Assembly: GCA_017412585.1 (NCBI GenBank)
Contig: JAFPXK010000081.1
Coordinates: 1 to 50,055 of the forward strand
Length of the DNA: 50,055 bases
Source of the DNA: Oscillospiraceae bacterium
GTDB taxonomy: Bacteria; Bacillota; Clostridia; Oscillospirales; Oscillospiraceae
Direction of reading: 5' to 3'
Part shown: piece by piece, positions 6,555 through 16,529 of the stretch
Numbering within the stretch: the first letter of the stretch is position 1
Layout: every line of letters starts with the position of its first letter
Made by a program: the position numbers and the translations under genes
The notes under the pieces: generated by a model
The model's input: the letters and a program-made list of their open reading frames with translations, nothing else
Databases searched by the model: none
What the model was told of the DNA's origin: nothing

Positions 6555-7304
6555 ATGTCCATCAAAGTGCTGCAGGAAGCCATCCGCGCCAAAAAGACAC
6601 CCATCGCCCTGGGCCTGCGCCCGGAGCCGGATAAAATCGCGCCCCATATCCTGAAACAATTTACCGAAATGTACGGCCCCGGCCCCATGGCGGAGGCGGA
6701 GGCGCTGCGCTACCACGGCACCCAGGCCATCGCCGCCGCGGCGGAAAAGCTGCCCGCCGTCATGGTGTGCGCCGACAGCTACCTCCGCCTGGGCCCCATG
6801 GGCATGGACGTGCTGTATAATCTGATTTCCGCCGCCAGGAGCCAGGGCCTTTACGTCATTCTGGACGCCGCCGCCCGCTGTGGCGATACCTGGTGGCCCA
6901 CCGGCTGCGACGCCCTCACCGTCAACCCCTACGTGGGGGCGGAGGTCTGCGCCGTGCCGGAGGATAAGGCGGCCTTCGCCCTGTGCCGCACCGGCGCCGC
7001 CGGTGCCCACGACGTCCAGAAGCTGATTGCCGGCGACCGCCACCTCTACCTGGCCCTGGCCCAGCAGATGGCCCGCCGGGGCGCGGGTATCGTGTTGGAG
7101 ACGGGCTACTCCCTGGACGTGAAGGAGCTGCGCCGCCGCTGCCCCGACGCCTTTTTACTGCTGCCCGGCTGCGACGGCGACAACGCCTTCCCCGGCTTCG
7201 ACACCTACGGCCACGGCGCCATGACCGTGGATTATGATTTGCAGTATACCGGCGACTGCGACGGTGCCATCCGGGCCATGAAGTCCGTGGTGCAGGTGCT
7301 GTAA
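6555..7304 (+). CDS. degenerate orotidine-5'-phosphate decarboxylase-like protein
   Basis: This 249-aa TIM-barrel-type protein looks like a type 2 OMP decarboxylase (PyrF): VNPYVGAEV matches the conserved TVNPY-G block, and VILDAAARCGDT occupies the place of the catalytic strand. However, the family's catalytic D-x-K-R-x-D array reads D-A-A-A-R-C-G-D here, so the lysine is gone and about 20 residues after it are missing. The early G-L-D-P motif reads GLRPEP, and the KPQ-type substrate lysine is also absent. I infer it cannot decarboxylate OMP and may bind a nucleotide or regulate; no other pyr gene is nearby. AAGGAG at 6543-6548 sets the ATG. It stands just ahead of the radical SAM gene (36 bases), likely co-transcribed. 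Confidence 0.7.
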   Translation: MSIKVLQEAIRAKKTPIALGLRPEPDKIAPHILKQFTEMYGPGPMAEAEALRYHGTQAIAAAAEKLPAVMVCADSYLRLGPMGMDVLYNLISAARSQGLYVILDAAARCGDTWWPTGCDALTVNPYVGAEVCAVPEDKAAFALCRTGAAGAHDVQKLIAGDRHLYLALAQQMARRGAGIVLETGYSLDVKELRRRCPDAFLLLPGCDGDNAFPGFDTYGHGAMTVDYDLQYTGDCDGAIRAMKSVVQVL

Positions 7305-7340
7305 CGCGCCCCCCATCCCTCACCGAAAAAAGGAGACGCC

Positions 7341-9323
7341 ATGCGAGGAACGGAATTTTTGCCCGTCAGCCGGGAGGACATGATCCGGCGGGACTGGTAC
7401 TATTATGACTTTCTGGTGGTCACCGCCGACGCCTACATCGACCACCCCAGCTTCGGCACCACCCTCATCGCCCGCACCCTGGAGGCGGAGGGCTACCGTG
7501 TGGCCATTCTGGCCCAGCCCGACTGGCACGACTGTGAGGCCTTCCGGGCCATGGGCAAGCCCCGGTACGCCGTGCTCATCGGCGGCGGCAACCTGGACTC
7601 CATGGTGGCCCACTACACTGTGGCCAAGCGCCGCCGCACCACGGATCTGTACAGCCCCGGCGGTAAAATGGGCCTGCGCCCCGACCGGGCCACCATCGTC
7701 TATGCCAACCGGGCCCGTGAGGCCTTTCCCGACACCCCCATCGTCATCGGCGGCCTGGAGGCCAGCCTCCGCCGCTTCGCCCATTACGACTACTGGGACG
7801 ACAAAGTGCGCCGCAGCATCCTCTTCGACGCCCCGGCGGATCTGCTGGTCTACGGCATGGGGGAGAGCGCCACAAGGGAGATTGCCCGCCGCCTGGCGAA
7901 AAAGACTCCCGTGAACGAAATTACCGACGTCCCCGGCACCGCTTATATCGCCCAGGACGACAGCGGCTGTATTTTCCATCGGGTGGAATGTCCCTCCTAT
8001 GAGGCGGTGTGCCAGGATAAGGAAGCCTACGCCCGGGCCACCAAAATCCAGTATGACGAGCACGACCCCATCCGAGGCAAGGCCATTTTGCAGCCCTGCC
8101 AGGGGAGATTGTTGGTGGTGAATCCCCCGGCCCGCCCTCTGAGCCGTGAGGCCCTGGACGCCCTCTACGATCTGCCCTACGTCCGGGAGGTCCACCCCAT
8201 GTACGCCGACCCCGTCCCCGCCATCGAGGAGGTCCGCTTCTCCATCACCCACAACCGGGGCTGCTTCGGCGGCTGCAACTTCTGCGCCCTGGCCTTCCAC
8301 CAGGGCCGTATGGTCACCTCCCGGTCCATTGAATCCGTTCTCCGGGAGGCGGAGGAGCTGACCCATGACCCCCAGTTCAAGGGCTATATCCACGACGTGG
8401 GCGGCCCCAGCGCCAACTTCCGCCACCCCTCCTGCGCCAAGCAGAAGAAGTGCGGCATGTGCGCCCACCGCTCCTGCCTGGCCCCGGAGCCCTGCCCCAA
8501 CCTGGACGCCGACCACAGCGAGTACACGGAGCTGCTGCGCCGCATGCGTTCCCTCCCCGGGGTAAAAAAGGTGTTCGTCCGCAGCGGCGTGCGGTACGAT
8601 TACATGCTGCAGGATAAAAATAAAGATTTCTTCTCCGAATTGGTGAAATACCATATCTCCGGCCAGCTGAAGGTGGCCCCGGAGCACTGCGTCTCCTCGG
8701 TGCTGGACTACATGGGCAAGCCCCATTTCGACGTGTTTTTGAAGTTCTGGCGCCAGTACCAGAAGATGAACCAGTCGGACGCCAGGGAGCAGTATCTGGT
8801 GCCCTACCTCATGTCCTCCCACCCCGGCTGCACCCTCCGGGACGCCGTGGAACTGGCGGTGTTCTTAAAGCGCACCGGCCACATCCCCGAGCAGGTCCAG
8901 GATTTCTACCCCACCCCCGGCACCGTGTCCACCTGCATGTACTATACCGGCCTTGACCCCCGCACCATGGAGCCGGTCTACGTGGCCCGGGACCCCCACC
9001 AGAAGGCCCTGCAGCGGGCCCTGCTCCAGTGGGGCCGCAAGGAAAAGCGCGCTCTCGTCATCGAGGCCCTGGAGCAGGCGGAGCGCACGGACCTTATCGG
9101 CTTCGGCCCGGAGTGCCTGGTCCGCCCGGTGAAAGGGGAGAAGTACTTCCCGGAAAAGGGCGCGGTAAAGGCCGCCGCCAAGGCCCCCAAAAAGGACGGC
9201 CGGGGCCCCAAGCCGGAGGGCACCGTCCACCGTGGCCGCCCCAAAAACGGCGCCAAGGGCAAAATGTCCCCCAAGAAAAAGGCGGATTTCGCCCGCCAGC
9301 GGGCCAAAAAGGCCGCCAAATAG
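7341..9323 (+). CDS. YgiQ family radical SAM protein (UPF0313)
   Basis: The 660-aa protein has an N-terminal cobalamin-binding-like Rossmann region (about 1-200, with the strongly conserved ADAYIDHPSFG), a radical SAM core with CFGGCNFC at residues 308-315 (CxxxCxxC binding the 4Fe-4S cluster), further cysteines near residues 370-393, and a very basic Lys/Pro-rich tail after about 610. Length and layout match the YgiQ/UPF0313 family, whose reaction is not firmly established. An AAGGAG ribosome site precedes the ATG. It follows the PyrF-like gene by 36 bases. A strong hairpin ends the unit at 9337-9373. Confidence 0.93.
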   Translation: MRGTEFLPVSREDMIRRDWYYYDFLVVTADAYIDHPSFGTTLIARTLEAEGYRVAILAQPDWHDCEAFRAMGKPRYAVLIGGGNLDSMVAHYTVAKRRRTTDLYSPGGKMGLRPDRATIVYANRAREAFPDTPIVIGGLEASLRRFAHYDYWDDKVRRSILFDAPADLLVYGMGESATREIARRLAKKTPVNEITDVPGTAYIAQDDSGCIFHRVECPSYEAVCQDKEAYARATKIQYDEHDPIRGKAILQPCQGRLLVVNPPARPLSREALDALYDLPYVREVHPMYADPVPAIEEVRFSITHNRGCFGGCNFCALAFHQGRMVTSRSIESVLREAEELTHDPQFKGYIHDVGGPSANFRHPSCAKQKKCGMCAHRSCLAPEPCPNLDADHSEYTELLRRMRSLPGVKKVFVRSGVRYDYMLQDKNKDFFSELVKYHISGQLKVAPEHCVSSVLDYMGKPHFDVFLKFWRQYQKMNQSDAREQYLVPYLMSSHPGCTLRDAVELAVFLKRTGHIPEQVQDFYPTPGTVSTCMYYTGLDPRTMEPVYVARDPHQKALQRALLQWGRKEKRALVIEALEQAERTDLIGFGPECLVRPVKGEKYFPEKGAVKAAAKAPKKDGRGPKPEGTVHRGRPKNGAKGKMSPKKKADFARQRAKKAAK

Positions 9324-9336
9324 CGTGTCATTTCGC

Positions 9337-9373
9337 CGCCGCTCTCCGAAAAACGGAGGGCGGCGCTGTTTTT
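9337..9373 (+). terminator. terminator after the YgiQ gene
   Basis: The 12-bp stem 9337-9348 pairs with 9354-9365 around AAAAA, followed by a T run at 9369-9373. Confidence 0.75.
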
Positions 9374-9433
9374 GCCCTATCCCAGTTGCTTTTGGCAAAC
9401 TTATCTGGTAAAATACTGTGCTTGACGAGAACT

Positions 9434-9476
9434 GTTGCAAATGCAACCGATATTTTCCGGCCAAAAGTGGTATACT
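9434..9476 (+). promoter_or_regulatory. upstream region of the suf genes: palindrome and -10 box
   Basis: A perfect inverted repeat GTTGCA-AA-TGCAAC occupies 9434-9447. TATACT at 9471-9476 is a good -10 box; no good -35 box lies 17 bases upstream, which often signals activator dependence. The palindrome is in the position expected for a regulator of Fe-S assembly genes. The regulator is unknown. Confidence 0.45.
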
Positions 9477-9509
9477 TTAGCCGAAAAAACCGCAAAGGAG
9501 GCGGCGCCC

Positions 9510-10250
9510 ATGCTGGAGCTGCAAAACATTTCCTACCGCGTCTCCATCCCCGAGGGGGAGACGGATATTTTGAAAGACGTGAGCCTTACCGTGCCCGACG
9601 GCAAGCTGGTGGTGTTCACCGGCCCCAACGGCGGCGGCAAGACCACCCTGGCCAAGATCATCATGGGCCTGGCCACCCCCACCGCCGGACGGGTGATCTG
9701 GAACGGCGAGGACGTCACCGACCTGGACATCACGGAGCGGGCCCGCCGGGGCATCAGCTACGGCTTCCAGCAGCCGCCCCGGTTCAAGGGCATCACCGTC
9801 CATGACCTGCTGCTGCTGGCGGCAGGGGAGGAGAAGCTCAGCAAGGACCGCTGCTGCCAGTACCTGACCCGGGTGGGCCTGTGCGCCAACGACTACCTGG
9901 ACCGTGAGGTGGACGCCTCTCTCTCCGGCGGCGAGGTGAAGCGCATCGAGATCGCCACCATCCTGGCCCGCAACGCCCAGCTGATGATTTTCGACGAGCC
10001 CGAGGCCGGCATCGACCTGTGGAGCTTTGCCCGTCTCACCGAGACCTTTGAGCAGATTCACGCACGCCATGCGTCCACTATGATTATCATTTCCCACCAG
10101 GAGCGCATCATCCGCCTGGCGGACGAGATTGCCGTGGTAGCCGGCGGGCAGATCGCCCACCGGGGCACCACCGACGAGGTGTTTCCCATGATCCTGGCGG
10201 ACACCCTGGGGGGCTGCCCCGTCATTGAGAGAAAGGAGGTCACCTTATGA
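9510..10250 (+). CDS. sufC: SufC-like Fe-S assembly ATPase
   Basis: The 246-aa soluble ABC ATPase has Walker A GPNGGGKTT at residues 38-46, Q-loop GFQQPP, signature LSGGE at 138-142, Walker B ending DEPEAGID, and the H-switch in IISHQ. No membrane permease accompanies it. The next gene overlaps by four bases and encodes a SufB/D-type scaffold, which defines its role as the energising subunit of an Fe-S cluster assembly complex. AAAGGAGG at 9494-9501 sets the ATG at 9510. The two-gene arrangement matches the minimal SUF-like (SMS) systems of anaerobes rather than the full sufCDSUB operon. Confidence 0.88.
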   Translation: MLELQNISYRVSIPEGETDILKDVSLTVPDGKLVVFTGPNGGGKTTLAKIIMGLATPTAGRVIWNGEDVTDLDITERARRGISYGFQQPPRFKGITVHDLLLLAAGEEKLSKDRCCQYLTRVGLCANDYLDREVDASLSGGEVKRIEIATILARNAQLMIFDEPEAGIDLWSFARLTETFEQIHARHASTMIIISHQERIIRLADEIAVVAGGQIAHRGTTDEVFPMILADTLGGCPVIERKEVTL

Positions 10251-11179
10251 TTACCGAAATCGACCGGGACCTTCTGGAGAAGATTGCCGACCTGACAGGA
10301 AAGCCCGTAGGCGCCATCAACATCCGCAAGGACGGCGGCTGCGAGGTGCGCCAGTCCACGGAGCATATCAAGATCGAGCCTCAGACGGAGGCGGGCCGCC
10401 AGGGCATCGTCATCCGCATCCTCCCCGGCACCCGGGGCGAGACGTGCCATATCCCCGTCATCATCAGCAAGTCCGGCCACAGCGAGCTGGTGTATAACGA
10501 TTTTTACGTAGGCGACGACTGCGACGTGGAGATCGTGGCCGGCTGCGGCATCCATAACTCCGGCTGCAACGAGAGCCGCCACGACGGCGTCCACACCTTC
10601 TACATCGGCAAAAACAGCCGCGTCCGCTACGCCGAAAAGCACTACGGCGAGAACGACCCCGGCCAGACCGGCGCCAATATCATGAACCCCAAAACCGTGG
10701 TCTACCTGGGCCAGGGCAGCACCATGCAGATGGACACCGTCCAGATCCGGGGCATCGACTCCACCCACCGCACCACCCAATTCGTCTGCGAGGCGGGCAG
10801 CGAGGTGGTGGTCACCGAGCGCCTGCTGACCCACGGCAGGCAGCTGGCCGAGAGCGACATGGAGATTCAGCTCAACGGCGACGACGCCAAGGGCCGGGTC
10901 ATCTCCCGCTCCGTGGCCCAGGACGACAGCCACCAGATTTTCCGCCCCGTGGTGGTGGGCAACGCCGCCTGCTTCGGCCACGTCCAGTGCGACAGCATCA
11001 TCATGGGCAACGCCTGCGTGGAGTCCGTTCCCGCCATCACCGCCAACTCCACCGAGGCCCAGCTCATCCACGAGGCCGCCATCGGCAAAATCGCCGGGGA
11101 TCAGCTTTTGAAGCTGGAGACTCTGGGCCTCACCGCCGAGGAGGCGGAGGACACCATCCTCAAGGGCTTCCTGGCGTAA
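10247..11179 (+). CDS. short SufB/SufD-like Fe-S scaffold protein
   Basis: This 310-aa protein has the right-handed beta-helix scaffold of SufB/SufD, with the conserved C-terminal portion (QFVCEAGSEVVVTERLL, then HEAAIGKI about 40 residues from the end). It is much shorter than SufB (about 470-495) or SufD (about 420), lacking most of the N-terminal domain, as in the minimal SmsB-type proteins. Overlapping start ATGA with sufC indicates translational coupling. No cysteine desulfurase or SufU gene is adjacent. The operon ends at the terminator at 11198-11219. Confidence 0.85.
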   Translation: MITEIDRDLLEKIADLTGKPVGAINIRKDGGCEVRQSTEHIKIEPQTEAGRQGIVIRILPGTRGETCHIPVIISKSGHSELVYNDFYVGDDCDVEIVAGCGIHNSGCNESRHDGVHTFYIGKNSRVRYAEKHYGENDPGQTGANIMNPKTVVYLGQGSTMQMDTVQIRGIDSTHRTTQFVCEAGSEVVVTERLLTHGRQLAESDMEIQLNGDDAKGRVISRSVAQDDSHQIFRPVVVGNAACFGHVQCDSIIMGNACVESVPAITANSTEAQLIHEAAIGKIAGDQLLKLETLGLTAEEAEDTILKGFLA

Positions 11180-11197
11180 TGATTTACCCATAAAAAA

Positions 11198-11219
11198 GGC
11201 CGCCTTCCGGCGGCCTTTT
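11198..11219 (+). terminator. terminator of the sufC operon
   Basis: GGCCGCC (11198-11204) pairs with GGCGGCC (11209-11215), flanked by A6 and T4 runs. Confidence 0.8.
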
Positions 11220-11239
11220 CCTTTTTTCTCCGCCGCCCC

Positions 11240-11268
11240 TTGCCATCCGCTCCCCGCCGCGCTATACT
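11240..11268 (+). promoter_or_regulatory. promoter of the hypothetical membrane protein gene
   Basis: TTGCCA at 11240-11245 and TATACT at 11263-11268, 17-base spacer. Confidence 0.7.
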
Positions 11269-11301
11269 ATTGTAAAATCAACCCCCAAAGGAGGCGCCGC
11301 C

Positions 11302-11817
11302 ATGGCAGAGAAAAAACCCATCCCCCGGGACTGGCTGCTGCGGGGCGCCATTGCGCTGGTGGCCGTGGCCTTCCTCCTGGCCCTGACGCCCATCGTCCTC
11401 TCCATCCACCTCCACCGCCGCTATGAGGTCTTCGGCCGCGACCTGGCGGAGAGCGTGGCCTACGGCCAGGATCACGACACCACCTACGTCCAAGGCCGGG
11501 GCCTTGACCGCCCCGTTACCGATGCCCAGTCGGGCATGATGCTGTTCTACATCATGCGGGCCGGCCTGGGCCGCCCCACCCGCCACGCCCCCGACGAGGA
11601 GGGGGTGCTGGTCACCTTCGGCGACGGCAGCTCCCTGTGGATGTGCCCCACCGCCATCACCCGCCATAACCGCCTCAGCGACGTGGGCACCTACTTCCGC
11701 TACACCGGCTCCGACGGCCGAGTTTACGCCTACGACACCGACCGCCTCTGGCTGCGCACGGTGCTGTGGGGCCTGGGGGAGCCTTTCAGCAACGATCCCT
11801 CCGGCGCCAACCCATAA
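11302..11817 (+). CDS. hypothetical single-pass membrane protein
   Basis: I do not recognise this 171-aa protein. A short basic N-terminus is followed by one hydrophobic helix (about residues 13-35), then a soluble domain with many aromatic and charged residues, predicted to face outside. A conserved-looking stretch is VTFGDGSSLWMCPTAI near residues 104-119. AAAGGAGG at 11287-11294 sets the ATG. It has its own promoter and shares a bidirectional terminator with the convergent DUF6465-type gene. No function is suggested by the neighbours. Confidence 0.75.
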   Translation: MAEKKPIPRDWLLRGAIALVAVAFLLALTPIVLSIHLHRRYEVFGRDLAESVAYGQDHDTTYVQGRGLDRPVTDAQSGMMLFYIMRAGLGRPTRHAPDEEGVLVTFGDGSSLWMCPTAITRHNRLSDVGTYFRYTGSDGRVYAYDTDRLWLRTVLWGLGEPFSNDPSGANP

Positions 11818-11853
11818 AAAATACCCGGCCTGTACGAAACAGGTCGGGTATTC
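11815..11853. terminator. bidirectional terminator
   Basis: The 13-bp stem 11821-11833 pairs with 11839-11851 with one imperfect pair, preceded by an A run, between two convergent genes. Confidence 0.75.
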
Positions 11854-11869
11854 TGATGCCAATGGATTC

Positions 11870-12376
11870 TTACAGCTCCACCTTGCCGGTGAACTCGTCG
11901 TTCACCACGTAGTAGGCGGCGTGATCCTCGGGCTTCACGTACACGGTCATGGCCTTGACGGCGGTGCGCTTGTGCTCGGCCTTGAAGGCGTCCAGCGCCT
12001 TGGCCTCCACGTCGGCCACGCTGTACTCCATGCCGGCGAACTGCACCAGGGTGTTCACCTTGGCCACTTTGGCCTCGGCGGCCTTCACAGCCTTCCTGGC
12101 CTTGGTCTCCACGGCCTTCGCGTCCTTCTTCACCTTGGTCTCGGCGTCCTTCACGGCCTTCTTGGCCTTGGTCTCGGCGGCCTTGGTCTCCTTCTTCACC
12201 TTCTCGCCGGCGGCCTTCACGTTCTTCTTCACGTCAGCCTTGACCTCGGCTCCGGCGGTCTTCACGGCGTCGGCGGCCTTGGCCACCTCTTCCTTGGTCT
12301 CCAGCACGGCTACCTGGGCAGCCACCTTGGCCTCCTCAGCCACTTTGACGGCCTCGGCCTTCTTATCCTTGCTCAT
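11870..12376 (-). CDS. DUF6465-type protein with Ala/Lys-rich repeats
   Basis: The 168-aa protein has two parts. Residues 1 to about 105 are a low-complexity, highly helical Lys/Ala/Glu/Val region with repeats of the type ETKAKKAVKDA, histone-H1- or LEA-like. Residues 106-168 form a compact conserved domain (VNTLVQFAGMEYSVADVEAKA and a C-terminal NDEFTGKVEL) that I match to DUF6465; that name is from memory. Function is unknown; the basic region could bind DNA, RNA or acidic polymers. GGAGG is about 8 bases from the ATG at 12376. The gene is convergent with the hypothetical membrane protein. Confidence 0.75.
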   Translation of the reverse strand: MSKDKKAEAVKVAEEAKVAAQVAVLETKEEVAKAADAVKTAGAEVKADVKKNVKAAGEKVKKETKAAETKAKKAVKDAETKVKKDAKAVETKARKAVKAAEAKVAKVNTLVQFAGMEYSVADVEAKALDAFKAEHKRTAVKAMTVYVKPEDHAAYYVVNDEFTGKVEL

Positions 12377-12442
12377 TGTGTATTACCTCCAATAGGATGA
12401 TTTTTTACTTGTCTGCGTCGCTATGGTGGCGCAACAAGGCTT

Positions 12443-12470
12443 ATTATACCCCTTTTTTCCGTAAATGCAA
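12443..12470 (-). promoter_or_regulatory. promoter of the DUF6465-type gene
   Basis: Minus-strand TTGCAT, a 16-base spacer and TATAAT. Confidence 0.65.
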
Positions 12471-12522
12471 GTTTTTCCCATGGGGCGGCAAAAAGTCCTC
12501 TTTTTCGCGCCCTTTCCGCCAC

Positions 12523-12551
12523 TTGCGCGCCGGGCCAAATCATGGTACAAT
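12523..12551 (+). promoter_or_regulatory. promoter of ychF
   Basis: TTGCGC at 12523-12528 and TACAAT at 12546-12551, 17-base spacer. Confidence 0.65.
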
Positions 12552-12586
12552 ATCCCTTCAGAGAAAATAAAAGGAGGCCATTCCTT

Positions 12587-13699
12587 ATGAAATTAGGTAT
12601 CGTCGGTCTGCCCAACGTGGGCAAGTCCACCCTGTTCAACGCCATCACCTCTGCCGGCGCCGAGAGCGCCAACTACCCCTTCTGCACCATCGAGCCCAAC
12701 GTGGGCGTGGTGGCGGTGCCGGATGCGCGGCTGGACAAGCTGGCGGAGATGTATGAGCCGGATAAAAAGACCCCTGCCGTCATTGAGTTCGTGGATATCG
12801 CGGGCCTGGTGAAGGGCGCCAGCCAGGGCGCGGGCCTGGGCAACAAGTTCCTGGAGAACATCCGCCGCACCGACGCCATCGTCCACGTGGTCCGCTGCTT
12901 CGACGATGAGAACATCATGCACGTGGTGGCCGACGCCTCCCAGAACGTGCCCGTGGACCCCCTGGGGGACATTGAGACCATCGATCTGGAGCTGGTGATG
13001 GCCGACCTGGAGCTGGTGAACCGCCGGGTGGACAAGGCCACCAAGGCCGCCAAGGGTGACAAGAAGTTCCTCCACGAGGCGGAGCTGTTCAAGGCCTTGG
13101 CAGCCCATTTGGACAGTGGCAAGTCCGCTCGCACCTTCGAATGCGACAAGGACGACGCCGCCCTCCTTGCCACCGCCGACCTCCTGAGCCTCAAGCCCAT
13201 CATCTTCGCCGCCAACATGGACGAGGACGGCTTCGCCAATTATGAGAGCAACCCCTATTTCCGGCAGGTCCAGACCCTGGCCCGGCAGGAGGGCGCCCAG
13301 GTGCTGCCCATCTGCGCCAAGCTGGAGCAGGATATCGCCGAGCTGGACGACCCCGAGGAGCGGGCCATGTTCCTGGCGGACATGGGCATTGAAGCCTCCG
13401 GCCTGGACCGGCTCATCCAGTGCTCCTATGAACTGCTGGGCCTCATCTCCTTCCTGACCTACGGCAAGGACGAGTGCCGGGCTTGGACCATCCGCAAGGG
13501 CACCAAGGCACCCCAGGCTGCCGGCAAGATTCACAGCGACATCGAGCGGGGCTTCATCCGCGCCGAGACCATCAACTTCGATGAGATGATCGCCTGCGGC
13601 AGTGTGGCCGCCGCCAAGGAAAAGGGCCTTCTCCGCTCCGAGGGCAAGGACTACGTGGTGAAGGACGGCGACATGATCTATTTCCGCTTCAACGTGTAA
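12587..13699 (+). CDS. ychF: redox-regulated ATPase YchF
   Basis: This 370-aa Obg-family P-loop protein has G1 GLPNVGKST at residues 7-15, G3 DIAGLVKGAS, a coiled-coil insert, and a C-terminal TGS domain. At the G4 position it reads NMDE rather than NKxD, the change that gives YchF proteins ATP preference over GTP. YchF (OLA1 in eukaryotes) associates with ribosomes and responds to oxidative stress. Length is normal (about 363-370). AAGGAGG precedes the ATG at 12587. A HAD phosphatase gene starts 4 bases after the stop, so the two are co-transcribed. Confidence 0.95.
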   Translation: MKLGIVGLPNVGKSTLFNAITSAGAESANYPFCTIEPNVGVVAVPDARLDKLAEMYEPDKKTPAVIEFVDIAGLVKGASQGAGLGNKFLENIRRTDAIVHVVRCFDDENIMHVVADASQNVPVDPLGDIETIDLELVMADLELVNRRVDKATKAAKGDKKFLHEAELFKALAAHLDSGKSARTFECDKDDAALLATADLLSLKPIIFAANMDEDGFANYESNPYFRQVQTLARQEGAQVLPICAKLEQDIAELDDPEERAMFLADMGIEASGLDRLIQCSYELLGLISFLTYGKDECRAWTIRKGTKAPQAAGKIHSDIERGFIRAETINFDEMIACGSVAAAKEKGLLRSEGKDYVVKDGDMIYFRFNV

Positions 13700-13703
13700 G
13701 CCC

Positions 13704-14336
13704 ATGTATCAGACGTATTTGTTCGATATGGACGGCACCGTGCTGGACACCGCCGGCGATTTGTGCGACGCGGTGAACCACACCCTCCGCTCCTACGGCT
13801 ACCCGCCCCGGACGCAGCAGCAGATCATCGACGCCACCGGCAACGGCGCCGCCCGGCTCATTGCCGCCAGCCTGCCGGAAGGGGAGGCCACGGCGGATTT
13901 CGGGAAAATCCTGGCCGATTACAAAGCCTATTACCAGGCCCATAACTGCGTCCGCACCGCCCCCTATCCCGGCATCCCCGCATTGCTCTCGGCGCTGCAA
14001 CGCCGGGGGGCCAAGGTGGCCATTGTCAGCAATAAGCCCCACGGCGCCGCCGCGGCGCTGGGGCAGCGGTTTTTCCCCGGCGTCCCCGTGTGGGGCGAGT
14101 CGGCGGAAAGGGCCCGCAAGCCCGCCCCCGACATGGTGCGCCACGCCCTGGCGGCCCTGGACGCCGACGCCGCCACCGCCGTCTACGTGGGCGACAGCGA
14201 GGTGGACGTGGCCACCGCCCAAAACGCCGGCCTGCCCCTCATCGCCGTGGCCTGGGGCTTCCGCTCCGCCGACGCCCTGCGCCGGTGCGGCGCCGCCCAA
14301 ATCGCCGCCTCGGCAGAGGATATTTTGACCTTTTAA
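13704..14336 (+). CDS. HAD-IA family phosphatase (phosphoglycolate phosphatase-like)
   Basis: The 210-aa protein has the four HAD motifs: FDMDGT (Asp8, Asp10), VSNKP (motif II), RKPAPD with the motif III Lys, and GDSEVDV (motif IV). A helical cap lies between motifs I and II, as in Gph/PGMB-type enzymes. It should dephosphorylate a small phosphometabolite in the cytoplasm; 2-phosphoglycolate is the standard guess but not provable here. It starts 4 bases after ychF and depends on the same promoter. A weak hairpin at 14341-14365 precedes the thrS promoter. Confidence 0.85.
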   Translation: MYQTYLFDMDGTVLDTAGDLCDAVNHTLRSYGYPPRTQQQIIDATGNGAARLIAASLPEGEATADFGKILADYKAYYQAHNCVRTAPYPGIPALLSALQRRGAKVAIVSNKPHGAAAALGQRFFPGVPVWGESAERARKPAPDMVRHALAALDADAATAVYVGDSEVDVATAQNAGLPLIAVAWGFRSADALRRCGAAQIAASAEDILTF

Positions 14337-14370
14337 GGGCAAAAATGGCCCCGTTTCCCCATTTTCCGCC

Positions 14371-14398
14371 TTGACAAACGGCAAATGGGCGATATAAT
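14371..14398 (+). promoter_or_regulatory. promoter of the T-box thrS transcript
   Basis: TTGACA at 14371-14376 and TATAAT at 14393-14398, 16-base spacer. Confidence 0.8.
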
Positions 14399-14416
14399 AA
14401 GACGTGATTTGAAAAT

Positions 14417-14657
14417 GCGATGACGGAGAAGAGATCCGGCAGACCCCACCATGCAGAGAGAGGCGCCCTTTGGCTGCAAGCGCCTCGCGGTGGCGGCGCC
14501 GGGTCGGTACCACTCCACCAGCGGCCCGCGACGAGCGGGACGGGCGCTCCCGTTACAGGGCTCACGAGCGATGGCGTCAACCGCCATAAGCAGGGTGGAA
14601 CCGTGGAATACTTTCGTATCCCACCCCTGACACATCATCAGGGGTGGGATTTTTTTG
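14417..14657 (+). promoter_or_regulatory. T-box riboswitch controlling thrS
   Basis: The leader opens with the stem I hallmark GACGGAGAAGAG (14421-14432). The probable specifier codon is ACC at 14509-14511, a threonine codon. The T-box core AGGGTGGAACCG is at 14592-14603, where TGGA pairs with the uncharged tRNA 3' end. A strong intrinsic terminator follows: 14618-14630 pairs with 14638-14650 (13 bp), then a T run to about 14657. Uncharged tRNA-Thr should stabilise the antiterminator and let thrS be transcribed. Confidence 0.92.
14618..14657 (+). terminator. T-box conditional terminator
   Basis: A perfect 13-bp stem with a 7-base loop and a T run, overlapping the antiterminator region. Confidence 0.85.
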
Positions 14658-14688
14658 CGCCCATCCCAATCTGAAAGGAGATACCCCC

Positions 14689-16467
<1,779 letters not shown>

Positions 16468-16497
16468 CCCTTTTTCGCAATTTTGTAGACTTGCACC

Positions 16498-16529
16498 AAA
16501 AGCGCCTCCCAACCGGGAGGCGCTTTTTC
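16498..16529 (+). terminator. thrS terminator
   Basis: AGCGCCTCCC (16501-16510) pairs with GGGAGGCGCT (16515-16524), flanked by A and T runs. Confidence 0.85.
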
